The translations under genes were made by a program, and so were the position numbers. From Thiothrix fructosivorans (GTDB lineage Bacteria; Pseudomonadota; Gammaproteobacteria; Thiotrichales; Thiotrichaceae), in contig NZ_JAFMPM010000006.1 of the NCBI RefSeq assembly GCF_017349355.1, positions 1,364,001 through 1,428,000 on the forward strand: a stretch of 64,000 nt of DNA. The letters run 5' to 3'. Positions 1 through 6,415 of this stretch are shown piece by piece (positions within the stretch are counted from its first letter, which is position 1; the number at the start of each line of letters is the position of its first letter). The notes under the pieces were generated by a model that was not told where the DNA came from, ran no database searches, and saw only the letters and a program-made list of their open reading frames with translations.

Positions 1-612
1 CAATGGATTGCTCAGTACACGCTGTAAGCCAAACGCATGATGTTCGTCATGCAGGCTGATGGTGTCAGGGATATGTTGCCCGTACCAAGTCGGTTTGAGT
101 AGCTCAGGTTGTTTACCCCAAATACAGGTTGCGTCGGTATTTTTGCGTTCCATACCCCGCAATTGTAAGATGTCGTCTAAATCAAGAGTGTGTTGCTGGT
201 AGATGAGGCGTGTACCTGCCTGCAAAATACCGTGCGGATACCATTCATAGGCGGAAGGTCGGTCAAGGCTGTAGAGTACGGGCAGGTCAGGGCGGATATA
301 GGCGGCAATGGCTTGTAATTTTGTACCGCCGTTAGCCACAAAGATAGGGGTATCGCTTGGGTAATCCAGCAATAATTGCCGGATGGCAGCAGCGAATAAT
401 GATACCTCTTCACTCGCCAAGGTTTTTTGTTCCTGATGGTTAAAACCATGCTGGCGTAACACAGCCATTGCGGCTTGACTCCAATGAGATTTGGTCGCTA
501 ATGGGCTTTCTAGCCATACGATACGGTCATGCGGTTGAGCACGTTCCAGAATGGGGAGTACGTTAGCAATATTTTGCCCAGTAGAGAGGGCGATGAAGAG
601 ATTTGGCGGCAT
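1..612 (-). CDS. CARF-domain protein, Card1/Can2-like (partial)
   Basis: 204 codons are visible; the 3' part lies beyond the left edge. The ATG sits 3 nt after the stop of the upstream NE0113-family gene, so the two are probably co-translated. The N-terminus reads MPPNLFIALSTGQNIANVLP, the opening strand-loop of CARF proteins of the Card1/Can2 (DUF1887) type. A later segment, PIFVANGGTKLQAIAAYI, looks like the second CARF ligand-binding motif. In that family the CARF domain binds a cyclic oligoadenylate (cA4) and switches on a C-terminal PD-(D/E)XK nuclease that nicks DNA or cuts RNA. The nuclease half is not in the window, so the effector activity is inferred only. Confidence 0.6.
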   Translation of the reverse strand, partial: MPPNLFIALSTGQNIANVLPILERAQPHDRIVWLESPLATKSHWSQAAMAVLRQHGFNHQEQKTLASEEVSLFAAAIRQLLLDYPSDTPIFVANGGTKLQAIAAYIRPDLPVLYSLDRPSAYEWYPHGILQAGTRLIYQQHTLDLDDILQLRGMERKNTDATCIWGKQPELLKPTWYGQHIPDTISLHDEHHAFGLQRVLSNPL

Positions 613-614
613 GT

Positions 615-1724
615 TTATGTCCTTGCATGGCTTTGATCAGGAATATCCAGCGTAATGGCTTGAATCGTTAAGCCTTCAGGCAGGCAATATTCCACATACG
701 GGGCGCGTTCTTGCATTTGGATCAGGTAGTGCTTTGCCGCTTGTTTCAGCGAGTTTTTTAGCACCTTATTGCAATGGCTGATGTGGGGGCGCAAGTAATC
801 AGCCGTCATGCCTTTTTTCAAGGCTTTTTCCATCTTGTCGATGCCTTTGATGCCATACAGACGTTCATACATTGCCAGTAGTTCAGCGGCGTAATCTTCG
901 TCCGCGTCATCACCGTTAAAGCGTAAGGGTGGCTCTTCGTGTTGATGGCGTTCTAGTAACCAAGCGTAGACCGATAAGCGCGTCGGTTTTGGGTCTTGCA
1001 CCTCAATGCCGCCACAATGCCAGCCATCAAGGTCAATTTTCACCGCCACGGGCGCAAATTGCTGTTGTACCAGCTCAATCGCCTGACTAAAGGTATGCTT
1101 CCCTTGCGTTAACTCTTCCGCAAAGCCTAAGCCATCCCGTAAACGTACAAAGGGGACATTCGCAAGTCTTACCTCAATATTTTCATTGGGTTGTGGAAAA
1201 AAGAAATCACGGGTAATGAGGCTTTCATCCACCAAAACATGCGAGAGGCGGTCTTGCATCCTCCCGTACAACGACAGCGCATAGCCCATGTAATAGCTCA
1301 TGGTTTTACGTCCACCCGCAATAGAGGCGTGCAAACTGGTATTATCATTTTGAGTGAATTTGCGCACTATGTTAGTGATGAAGTCGGCAGCCGCTTCGTT
1401 GTCCTCGGCAGTGGTAATGTCGGTCAGTAGTACGTCGTTAGCATCGGTAATGCGGTGAATGTGGTTATCATCAAACGGTGGCAGCGTCATGCCATAGGCA
1501 TCATAAAGCTGTTGCAGGCGTTGATCATCAAGCAATGCTTTGCGAATGGCTTGATCCCCGAATTTGCCCGTCGTGGTGATAATGTGAATTTCCGTGGGTA
1601 AATACGCGGGTTGGCTGGTTTGGGTGAGTGCGTACAATGTTTCCGTGACAATGGCAGGCGAACCACCAGCAACTGCTAGCAAGATACGGCGATCAAAGTC
1701 GTGAGGTTGGGGTTCGTTGTGCAT
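615..1724 (-). CDS. CRISPR-associated CARF protein, NE0113 family (copy 1)
   Basis: 369 aa from the ATG at 1724, which has AAGGAG 5 nt upstream; a GTG at 1730 overlaps that site and is less likely. The N-terminus (RRILLAVAGGSPAIVTETLY) and the GGRKTMSYYMGYALSLYGR segment near residue 137 are characteristic of the Cas_NE0113 (TIGR02584) family, which has a CARF-like fold related to the SSO2081 ring nuclease. A Ser near residue 22 and the Lys of GGRK occupy positions where that enzyme has catalytic residues, so cA4 degradation is possible. The C-terminal half is of unknown role and shares a KVLKxxLxQAA segment with the paralogue at 15001-16140. It lies between cami1 and the Card1/Can2-like gene in one operon. 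Confidence 0.8.
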   Translation of the reverse strand: MHNEPQPHDFDRRILLAVAGGSPAIVTETLYALTQTSQPAYLPTEIHIITTTGKFGDQAIRKALLDDQRLQQLYDAYGMTLPPFDDNHIHRITDANDVLLTDITTAEDNEAAADFITNIVRKFTQNDNTSLHASIAGGRKTMSYYMGYALSLYGRMQDRLSHVLVDESLITRDFFFPQPNENIEVRLANVPFVRLRDGLGFAEELTQGKHTFSQAIELVQQQFAPVAVKIDLDGWHCGGIEVQDPKPTRLSVYAWLLERHQHEEPPLRFNGDDADEDYAAELLAMYERLYGIKGIDKMEKALKKGMTADYLRPHISHCNKVLKNSLKQAAKHYLIQMQERAPYVEYCLPEGLTIQAITLDIPDQSHART

Positions 1725-1733
1725 AACCACTCC

Positions 1734-2852
1734 TTAATGCCCCACGCCGTTTTCTAGGATTTCGCAGGTGAACGTGTCACCCTTGAGCCAGCCGAACACG
1801 CGTTTGGCGTTTTGGTCGTGCCATGCGTCGAATTCGTGAGTGCAGCCGCCGTGGCGCGGCACATGCAGGGCTTTTACATCCAACGATTTGAGATTGGTGG
1901 CACGTTGCGAGTGCAGGTATTGCGCAAGTTTGTCGATTTGCTGATTGAGGCGTTCGTAACGATCCGGCGACAGCCCAGCAATGGAGCGCTGGAAGGTGTC
2001 GGTGAAGTGAATTTTGGTAGATGGTGCGGCGTGGAGGCCTGCACCGTAGATGGCGGTTTTGTGCTGTTGCCACAACAATTCCCCCCACGGCGACAGGGCG
2101 CGGTCATCGTCAAGGCGCAACACCAACGTTTCGGGCAGGGCATCCACCGCATCACGCGATACCGGCAAGCCGAGCGCGAGCGGGCGCAGCACGGCGAGGT
2201 GGTCACGCACGATTTGTTCACCATCCAAACGCACGGGTAAGCGGGGTAGGCGCAACAGCTCTTTATTGCTTTCAAAGATATAAACGGTTTCATCGGCGTA
2301 AAGCATGGCGAGGGTTTGCATAAAGCCTTGGATGCTTTTAAAGCCGCCCGTGAGGTTGAAGATGACTTTGTATTGTTGTTGCTGGTAAGCGGGCAGGGTT
2401 TCGACTGCCCATTTGACCAGCTCGGAAAGGGCAAGCTGGAAACTGTCGAGGTCTTGGGTGCGCAAGTCGCTGATGGTGGGTGTATCGACACTGAAACCGC
2501 GTTGGCTCAGGACTTCGCGGAGCAGATTGCCGGTTTCACGCCCTAACCAGGTGTCGGTATGAATGAGGATGTGCATGTCTTGCGGGGTCGTTTTGCCGTC
2601 GTAGAATTTGAAGATGGCATTCATTTCTGCGCTGAGTTTGGCAAGCTCGGCATCATTGGCTTGCTTCACGTCGCTGGTGCGTTGGCGCAGGTGGTTGTCG
2701 ATCGGCAGGCGTTCGTTGCTGGGGCAGTCGGCAGCATTTTGCAAATTAGCGTGCTTCGTGAATAGTTTGCGTAACTCAGGGCTGAGTGTGCAGGTGTCAT
2801 TGTTATTGGTGAGCAAGCTAGTGCCACAGGTGGAGACGATCAGGTTAGGCAT
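1734..2852 (-). CDS. CARF-RelE fusion ribonuclease, Cami1-like
   Basis: 372 aa. Residues 1-200 form a CARF domain of the APE2256/SSO1393 type: STCGTSLL at 7-14 and IFNLTGGFKSIQGF near 164-177, both ligand-pocket motifs. Residues about 279-360 look like a RelE-type mRNA interferase, with NLKSLDVKALH, a THEFDAW segment and AKRVFGW. This arrangement matches Cami1 of Allochromatium vinosum, a ribosome-dependent RNase activated by cyclic oligoadenylate and recruited through the ribosomal stalk. The likely role is to shut down translation when Cas10 senses phage RNA. It is first gene of a three-gene operon (then NE0113 copy 1 and the Card1/Can2-like gene) behind the shared CRISPR motif at 2941-2952. 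The RelE assignment rests on pattern recognition, not alignment. Confidence 0.75.
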   Translation of the reverse strand: MPNLIVSTCGTSLLTNNNDTCTLSPELRKLFTKHANLQNAADCPSNERLPIDNHLRQRTSDVKQANDAELAKLSAEMNAIFKFYDGKTTPQDMHILIHTDTWLGRETGNLLREVLSQRGFSVDTPTISDLRTQDLDSFQLALSELVKWAVETLPAYQQQQYKVIFNLTGGFKSIQGFMQTLAMLYADETVYIFESNKELLRLPRLPVRLDGEQIVRDHLAVLRPLALGLPVSRDAVDALPETLVLRLDDDRALSPWGELLWQQHKTAIYGAGLHAAPSTKIHFTDTFQRSIAGLSPDRYERLNQQIDKLAQYLHSQRATNLKSLDVKALHVPRHGGCTHEFDAWHDQNAKRVFGWLKGDTFTCEILENGVGH

Positions 2853-2940
2853 TGTGTCTGTATCCTTGGTGAGAGTTGCGCGGTGGTCAATCTTTAACAG
2901 GGATGCAGTATAAATGGTGTTGATGGTGGTTGGCTAACTT

Positions 2941-2957
2941 GGCAAGCTTGTGAATAC
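2941..2957 (-). promoter_or_regulatory. Shared CRISPR-locus motif upstream of cami1
   Basis: On the minus strand TATT is followed directly by CACAAGCTTGCC, 88 nt before the cami1 ATG. A TTGGCT lies 16 nt before the TATTCA. The 12-mer matches those upstream of csx16 (5656-5667) and cas10 (14279-14290). Confidence 0.45.
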
Positions 2958-2958
2958 C

Positions 2959-3243
2959 CTAAGCCCGATGCGAGCCAACATACTCCTTCAACACAGCATC
3001 CATGCGCGTCTGCCAGCCTTTGCCTGTAGCGCGGAAGTATGCGGTTACTTCTTCTGACAACCTGACCGTTACCCGCTCCTTAGTCGATTCCGCCTTAGGG
3101 CGACCCACGGGGCGCAAAAGCTTCATTTCTGCCGCAGTCATTTCATACGTGTCTGGGTCAGCCGCAATGCCAGCCCGAATACGGGCATCTTCCTCATCGG
3201 TTGGCATCTCAAACACACGTCCAGATTTAGAACTGATCAACAT
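2959..3243 (-). CDS. brnA: BrnA-family antitoxin
   Basis: 94 aa. The C-terminal part (KERVTVRLSEEVTAYFRAT, then GWQTRMDAVLKEYV) is the ribbon-helix-helix DNA-binding fold of BrnA. The N-terminal half (residues 1-50) should wrap the toxin. It overlaps brnT by 17 nt and follows it, the usual toxin-first BrnT/BrnA order. BrnA neutralises BrnT and represses the operon, probably through the palindrome at 3517-3534. Its position beside a CRISPR array is typical of defence islands. Confidence 0.85.
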   Translation of the reverse strand: MLISSKSGRVFEMPTDEEDARIRAGIAADPDTYEMTAAEMKLLRPVGRPKAESTKERVTVRLSEEVTAYFRATGKGWQTRMDAVLKEYVGSHRA

Positions 3244-3496
3244 AACGTCTCAACTCCTGTTTTGTCGCTTTACGTAAACTGATGACTCGGCGAATCTCGC
3301 CAGAGTCAGTGAACACCACACAGAACAGGTGCATACCCATCGGCACAAAACCAACCATGCGCATTTCGCCATAAGCAAAGCGGGCATCTTCCTCGGCTTT
3401 CAACAAATCCCACTCCAAATTTTCCGCCTCTTTCAATGAAAGACCGTGGTTGCGGATATTGAGCGCATCCTTGCGCGGGTCACACCGAATAAGCAT
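3227..3496 (-). CDS. brnT: BrnT-family ribonuclease toxin
   Basis: 89 aa, the normal size for BrnT (a RelE-fold endoribonuclease). Visible family features are the N-terminal DPRKDALNIRNHGLSLKEA (the D-x-x-K-x-x-x-N-x-x-x-HG signature), the central beta-strand core GFVPMGMHLFCVVFTDSG, and the RRVISLRKATKQE segment holding basic catalytic residues. The frame is intact, so the toxin should be active. It is transcribed leftward from a promoter that overlaps an 18-bp operator-like palindrome. Confidence 0.88.
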   Translation of the reverse strand: MLIRCDPRKDALNIRNHGLSLKEAENLEWDLLKAEEDARFAYGEMRMVGFVPMGMHLFCVVFTDSGEIRRVISLRKATKQELRRYVDQF

Positions 3497-3516
3497 GTTG
3501 CCTGCCTAATACTGAA

Positions 3517-3547
3517 TTATTGTACATACAATAACACACCCTTACAA
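3517..3547 (-). promoter_or_regulatory. brnTA promoter with overlapping operator palindrome
   Basis: On the minus strand TTGTAA (3547-3542), a 17-nt spacer and TACAAT (3524-3519) form a good sigma70 promoter. The -10 lies inside the perfect inverted repeat TTATTGTACATACAATAA (3517-3534), a natural site for BrnA autorepression. The 5' leader to brnT is short. Confidence 0.6.
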
Positions 3548-3610
3548 TTAGTGTGCATACAAATATTCAGCAAGCATCGTCTGGATCGTTTGTCTTGAAC
3601 TGGAATTTTT

Positions 3611-3690
3611 AGGATTAAAGGATTAAAGGATTAAAGGATTAAAGGATTAAAGGATTAAAGGATTAAAGGATTAAAGGATTAAAGGATTAG
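3611..3690. repeat. Octamer tandem repeat (AGGATTAA)10
   Basis: Nine perfect and one imperfect (AGGATTAG) head-to-tail copies of the 8-mer, in non-coding DNA between the brnTA promoter and the CRISPR array. A further TAGGATTA follows. Copy number should vary by replication slippage. No function is evident. Confidence 0.95.
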
Positions 3691-3773
3691 TAGGATTACG
3701 GCATGTATTCTTATCATGGCAAGCCTTTAATTCTGAAAATCATGGTTCAGACTAAAAGATGCTGAAAGAGAAC

Positions 3774-5074
3774 GTCTTAATCCCTTTTAAATCAGGGCGG
3801 TATTCAAACAGTCATCTTCTTGAGCTACTACCCCGAATACAGGTGTCTTAATCCCTTTTAAATCAGGGCGGTATTCAAACCATTGCTTCTGTAATTGAAA
3901 GCGCAGCTCCACTGTCTTAATCCCTTTTAAATCAGGGCGGTATTCAAACGGCTTTTGAAAACGCAGGTGTCTACACTATCGCTAAGTCTTAATCCCTTTT
4001 AAATCAGGGCGGTATTCAAACACCTGGAGCATCTTCTGTTGCGTCAATGCCCATTGGGTCTTAATCCCTTTTAAATCAGGGCGGTATTCAAACCGGCTGT
4101 TGTAGCTTCTCCCGGTTGCGTAGTAAAGTCTTAATCCCTTTTAAATCAGGGCGGTATTCAAACTGTTAAAGAAAACAATATAGTATGTTGTTTACCTGTC
4201 TTAATCCCTTTTAAATCAGGGCGGTATTCAAACCGTAGTTTATTTCCTTATCTGGGTGACTCTGGGGGTCTTAATCCCTTTTAAATCAGGGCGGTATTCA
4301 AACGTTATGAAAAAGATTATGTCTTTACTTTTAGTAATGTCTTAATCCCTTTTAAATCAGGGCGGTATTCAAACGACACAAGACCCCACAATGGTCATTG
4401 GAAGGTTTGTCTTAATCCCTTTTAAATCAGGGCGGTATTCAAACGGTATGTCCGTGCTAAGGTATATCCATAGACACAGTCTTAATCCCTTTTAAATCAG
4501 GGCGGTATTCAAACTATTGTTGACGGTAATAGTCTCGGTGTTGTAAAAGTCTTAATCCCTTTTAAATCAGGGCGGTATTCAAACCTTGAAGCCGAGCTCG
4601 AAGAACTGACGAAGTCTAGGTCTTAATCCCTTTTAAATCAGGGCGGTATTCAAACGATTTAGATTATATCCGTCCTTCTAAAGCCACAGAGTCTTAATCC
4701 CTTTTAAATCAGGGCGGTATTCAAACCCATGGGGAACGATATGTCTATCATCCACTTAGGTCTTAATCCCTTTTAAATCAGGGCGGTATTCAAACAACGT
4801 CCGAACAGCGGGAGCTGGAGGCGGATGCGTCTTAATCCCTTTTAAATCAGGGCGGTATTCAAACTAAGCCCTAGCCGTTTAGGCTGTGTCCGACTGGGTC
4901 TTAATCCCTTTTAAATCAGGGCGGTATTCAAACCCCATGGATTAGAAGAAGCGACCTCAATGCTGCGGTCTTAATCCCTTTTAAATCAGGGCGGTATTCA
5001 AACAAAAATATGTTTCGCACACTGGGCATGGATGATACGTCTTAATCCCTTTTAAATCAGGGCGGTATTCAAAC
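3774..5074 (-). CRISPR. CRISPR array, 19 repeats and 18 spacers
   Basis: Nineteen 36-bp repeats are separated by 18 spacers of 33-36 bp. I saw no variant repeat, at either end. Read on the minus strand, the repeat starts GTTTGAATACCG, contains the hairpin CCCTGATTTAAAAGGG, and ends in ATTAAGAC. The stem is followed directly by 8 nt, so Cas6 cleavage at the stem base would leave the 5' handle AUUAAGAC. This is the layout of type III repeats such as those of Thermus (stem then AUUGCGAC). It therefore points to leftward transcription with the leader at 5075-5298, matching the strand of the cas genes. Plus-strand reading would give AUUCAAAC as handle, four bases off the stem. No cas1 or cas2 is in the window. 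Confidence 0.97.
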
Positions 5075-5298
5075 CCCGCCGTTCGTCGGAAACGCTTTGG
5101 TTTCAACAACTTGCGGTGTATGAATTTTGACATCAAATCGGCTTTGAAAAGTTAGCATTTTGGCTCACGTCGTTTGGATACTTGAAGACTATATTTCTAG
5201 CAATATACAGCATCATAAATTGTCAAAGAACACAGGCAAATCTTGTTACCTGTTGCAGCTATTATAAGCAAAAACAACCACTAAAGCTATTGTTTTAA
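5075..5298 (-). promoter_or_regulatory. Probable CRISPR leader
   Basis: 224 bp of AT-rich non-coding DNA between the array and csx16, with no ORF. On the minus strand TTGCCT (5239-5234), a 16-nt spacer and TATGAT (5217-5212) form a plausible promoter reading into the array. A TTGACA (5226-5221) lies inside it without a good partner. A weak inverted repeat near 5273-5298 could end csx16 transcription. Confidence 0.5.
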
Positions 5299-5592
5299 TC
5301 AAACCTGTTTCTGAGCCGCATAGCCTTCCAACCGCGCCCCGTAGGTACGCATATCCGCCGCCGTCAGCTCTTTGCCCCGCGCATCGGATGGTAACTCCAG
5401 CGTCAGATGGAAATACGTACCACCGCGTGCATTCACCTCCGCCACCAAATTGATCGGCAATGTGCCCAGCACCCGATCACCCGCTTGCACAATAGCCACA
5501 TCGAAATGCGCCAGCCGCGCATCGACATGAAAGCCCTCCGATTCTGCCCAGTCCACCGCGCCAGCATGGCGAGAAATAAAGTAAGTCGTCAT
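5299..5592 (-). CDS. csx16: Csx16 (VVA1548 family)
   Basis: 97 aa, full length for TIGR02620 (VVA1548 family). The N-terminus MTTYFISRHAGAVDWAESEG is diagnostic; the body (LGTLPINLVAEV, then YFHLTLELPSDARGKELT) also fits. GGAAACAG precedes the ATG. Csx16 proteins accompany type III systems that make cyclic oligoadenylate. As I recall recent work, they act as ring nucleases that destroy the messenger and switch the response off. It is a single-gene unit between the array leader and a copy of the shared CRISPR motif (5656-5667). Confidence 0.85.
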   Translation of the reverse strand: MTTYFISRHAGAVDWAESEGFHVDARLAHFDVAIVQAGDRVLGTLPINLVAEVNARGGTYFHLTLELPSDARGKELTAADMRTYGARLEGYAAQKQV

Positions 5593-5655
5593 CTGTTTCC
5601 TGCATTGTTTTGGAAAGCGCCCAGTGTAAAGCAGGGCAAGGAGGGGCGCGAGGTT

Positions 5656-5675
5656 GGCAAGCTTGTCATGTTATA
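5656..5675 (-). promoter_or_regulatory. Shared CRISPR-locus motif upstream of csx16
   Basis: Minus strand: TATAAC (5675-5670), AT, then GACAAGCTTGCC (5667-5656), 63 nt before the csx16 ATG. If TATAAC is the -10, the motif covers the transcription start, a repressor-like position. Confidence 0.5.
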
Positions 5676-5730
5676 CTGAGCGCATCACCGAAAGCCACGC
5701 CATTGTGCATTAGCTTTATTCTTGACCGTG

Positions 5731-5760
5731 TTGACATAACCATTACCTCTTAACTTAAAA
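5731..5760 (+). promoter_or_regulatory. Possible promoter of the decayed nuclease gene
   Basis: TTGACA at 5731-5736, then 18 nt to a weak TTAAAA at 5755-5760. A GGAGGATC ribosome site precedes the ATG at 5803. It looks like the surviving 5' end of a once functional gene. Confidence 0.3.
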
Positions 5761-5802
5761 ACACCCTGTTATTGTAGTAATGTATGGAGGATCAAGCTGA
5801 AA

Positions 5803-5985
5803 ATGAATAGTGAAGTCAACACCAATGACGGACGGCTGGATTGCGTGGTAAAAACCCCGCCGCATATTTACGTGGTCGAGTTCAAGCTGAATAAAAGTGC
5901 CGACCCACGCCCGAAGGTGTTGGTCGGCGTTAATTTTAGCAGTGAGGCGAAGACGGTGGAGGAGTGGAAAAGCGAAGGGCTGTAG
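5803..5985 (+). pseudogene. Remnant of PD-(D/E)XK nuclease / AAA-ATPase family protein
   Basis: 60 codons. The text SEVNTNDGRLDCVVKTPP, then IYVVEFKLNKSA, then VLVGVNFSSEAKTVEEW is the C-terminal PDDEXK_9 (DUF1703) nuclease domain found after an AAA ATPase. D of GRLD and E-x-K of EFKL are the catalytic residues. The large N-terminal ATPase is missing. The segment normally between the FKL strand and the LVGVNFS strand (an AL-QI helix and a KY motif) is deleted, with SADPRPK bridging the gap. I read it as a degraded relic, not a small functional protein. Confidence 0.7.
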
Positions 5986-6004
5986 GTCGGACTTCAGTCC
6001 GACA
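5982..6004. repeat. REP-like palindrome
   Basis: Perfect hairpin GTCGGAC-TTCA-GTCCGAC (5986-6003) preceded by GTAG. It starts at the remnant's stop codon and ends just before the HTH gene's stop codon on the other strand. GTAGGTCGG-type palindromes are common REP elements in gammaproteobacteria. It could also act as a bidirectional terminator. Confidence 0.6.
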
Positions 6005-6006
6005 AA

Positions 6007-6372
6007 TTACGCAGCAGCCTGTAAGGGCAACCGCACATCAATCTCATCCCAAGGCACGAAAACTTTGCCGTGTTCGTCTTTCTTGATCACCAGCCATTCG
6101 CTGAGTAGAGCAACATCCTGATGCACATTGCGGTAATGCCGATCCAGTCGCTTTGTCAGCTCGTAGATGGAAACCGCGCCGAGTTTCTTGAGTTCGCTGA
6201 TCAACTCCCAGCGTTTGGGGGTGAAGACCTTGGCAAACTGAGGCACGGTTTCAAAGCCGATGCTGAAATGCGGCACGAAGGCTTGACCTGCTTCGAGCTG
6301 TTGCAGGGTTGCGCCGAAGGTGTCTAATGCACGCTCGGCGGGGTGATTGAGGTGGATGTTCAGGGTTTTCAT
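6007..6372 (-). CDS. HTH-type regulator (MarR/HVO_A0114-like)
   Basis: 121 aa. The second half (PKRWELISELKKLGAVSIYE, LTKRLDRHYRNVHQDVALLSEW) is a winged helix-turn-helix of the type seen in short predicted regulators and antitoxins. VIKKDEHGKVFVPWDEIDV is the wing and following strand. The N-terminal 45 residues contain an amphipathic helix (LDTFGATLQQLEAG). It follows the large RAMP gene by 43 nt on the same strand and may be the last gene of the cas operon. It is a candidate binder of the shared 12-bp motif, but could equally be an orphan antitoxin left beside the decayed nuclease. Confidence 0.65.
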   Translation of the reverse strand: MKTLNIHLNHPAERALDTFGATLQQLEAGQAFVPHFSIGFETVPQFAKVFTPKRWELISELKKLGAVSIYELTKRLDRHYRNVHQDVALLSEWLVIKKDEHGKVFVPWDEIDVRLPLQAAA

Positions 6373-6415
6373 TTGAACATCATGCTGTTGGGTGTAGGGT
6401 GTGTAAAGTCCTATG

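Noticed and set aside
3774-5074. Plus-strand transcription of the CRISPR array with handle AUUCAAAC
   Set aside because: Possible, but the hairpin would then be four bases away from the handle and the leader would be only about 80 bp beside the octamer repeats; the minus-strand reading fits better.
5270-5298. AACAA/TTGTT inverted repeat as a csx16 terminator
   Set aside because: The stem is only five AT-rich pairs; too weak to list as a separate terminator.
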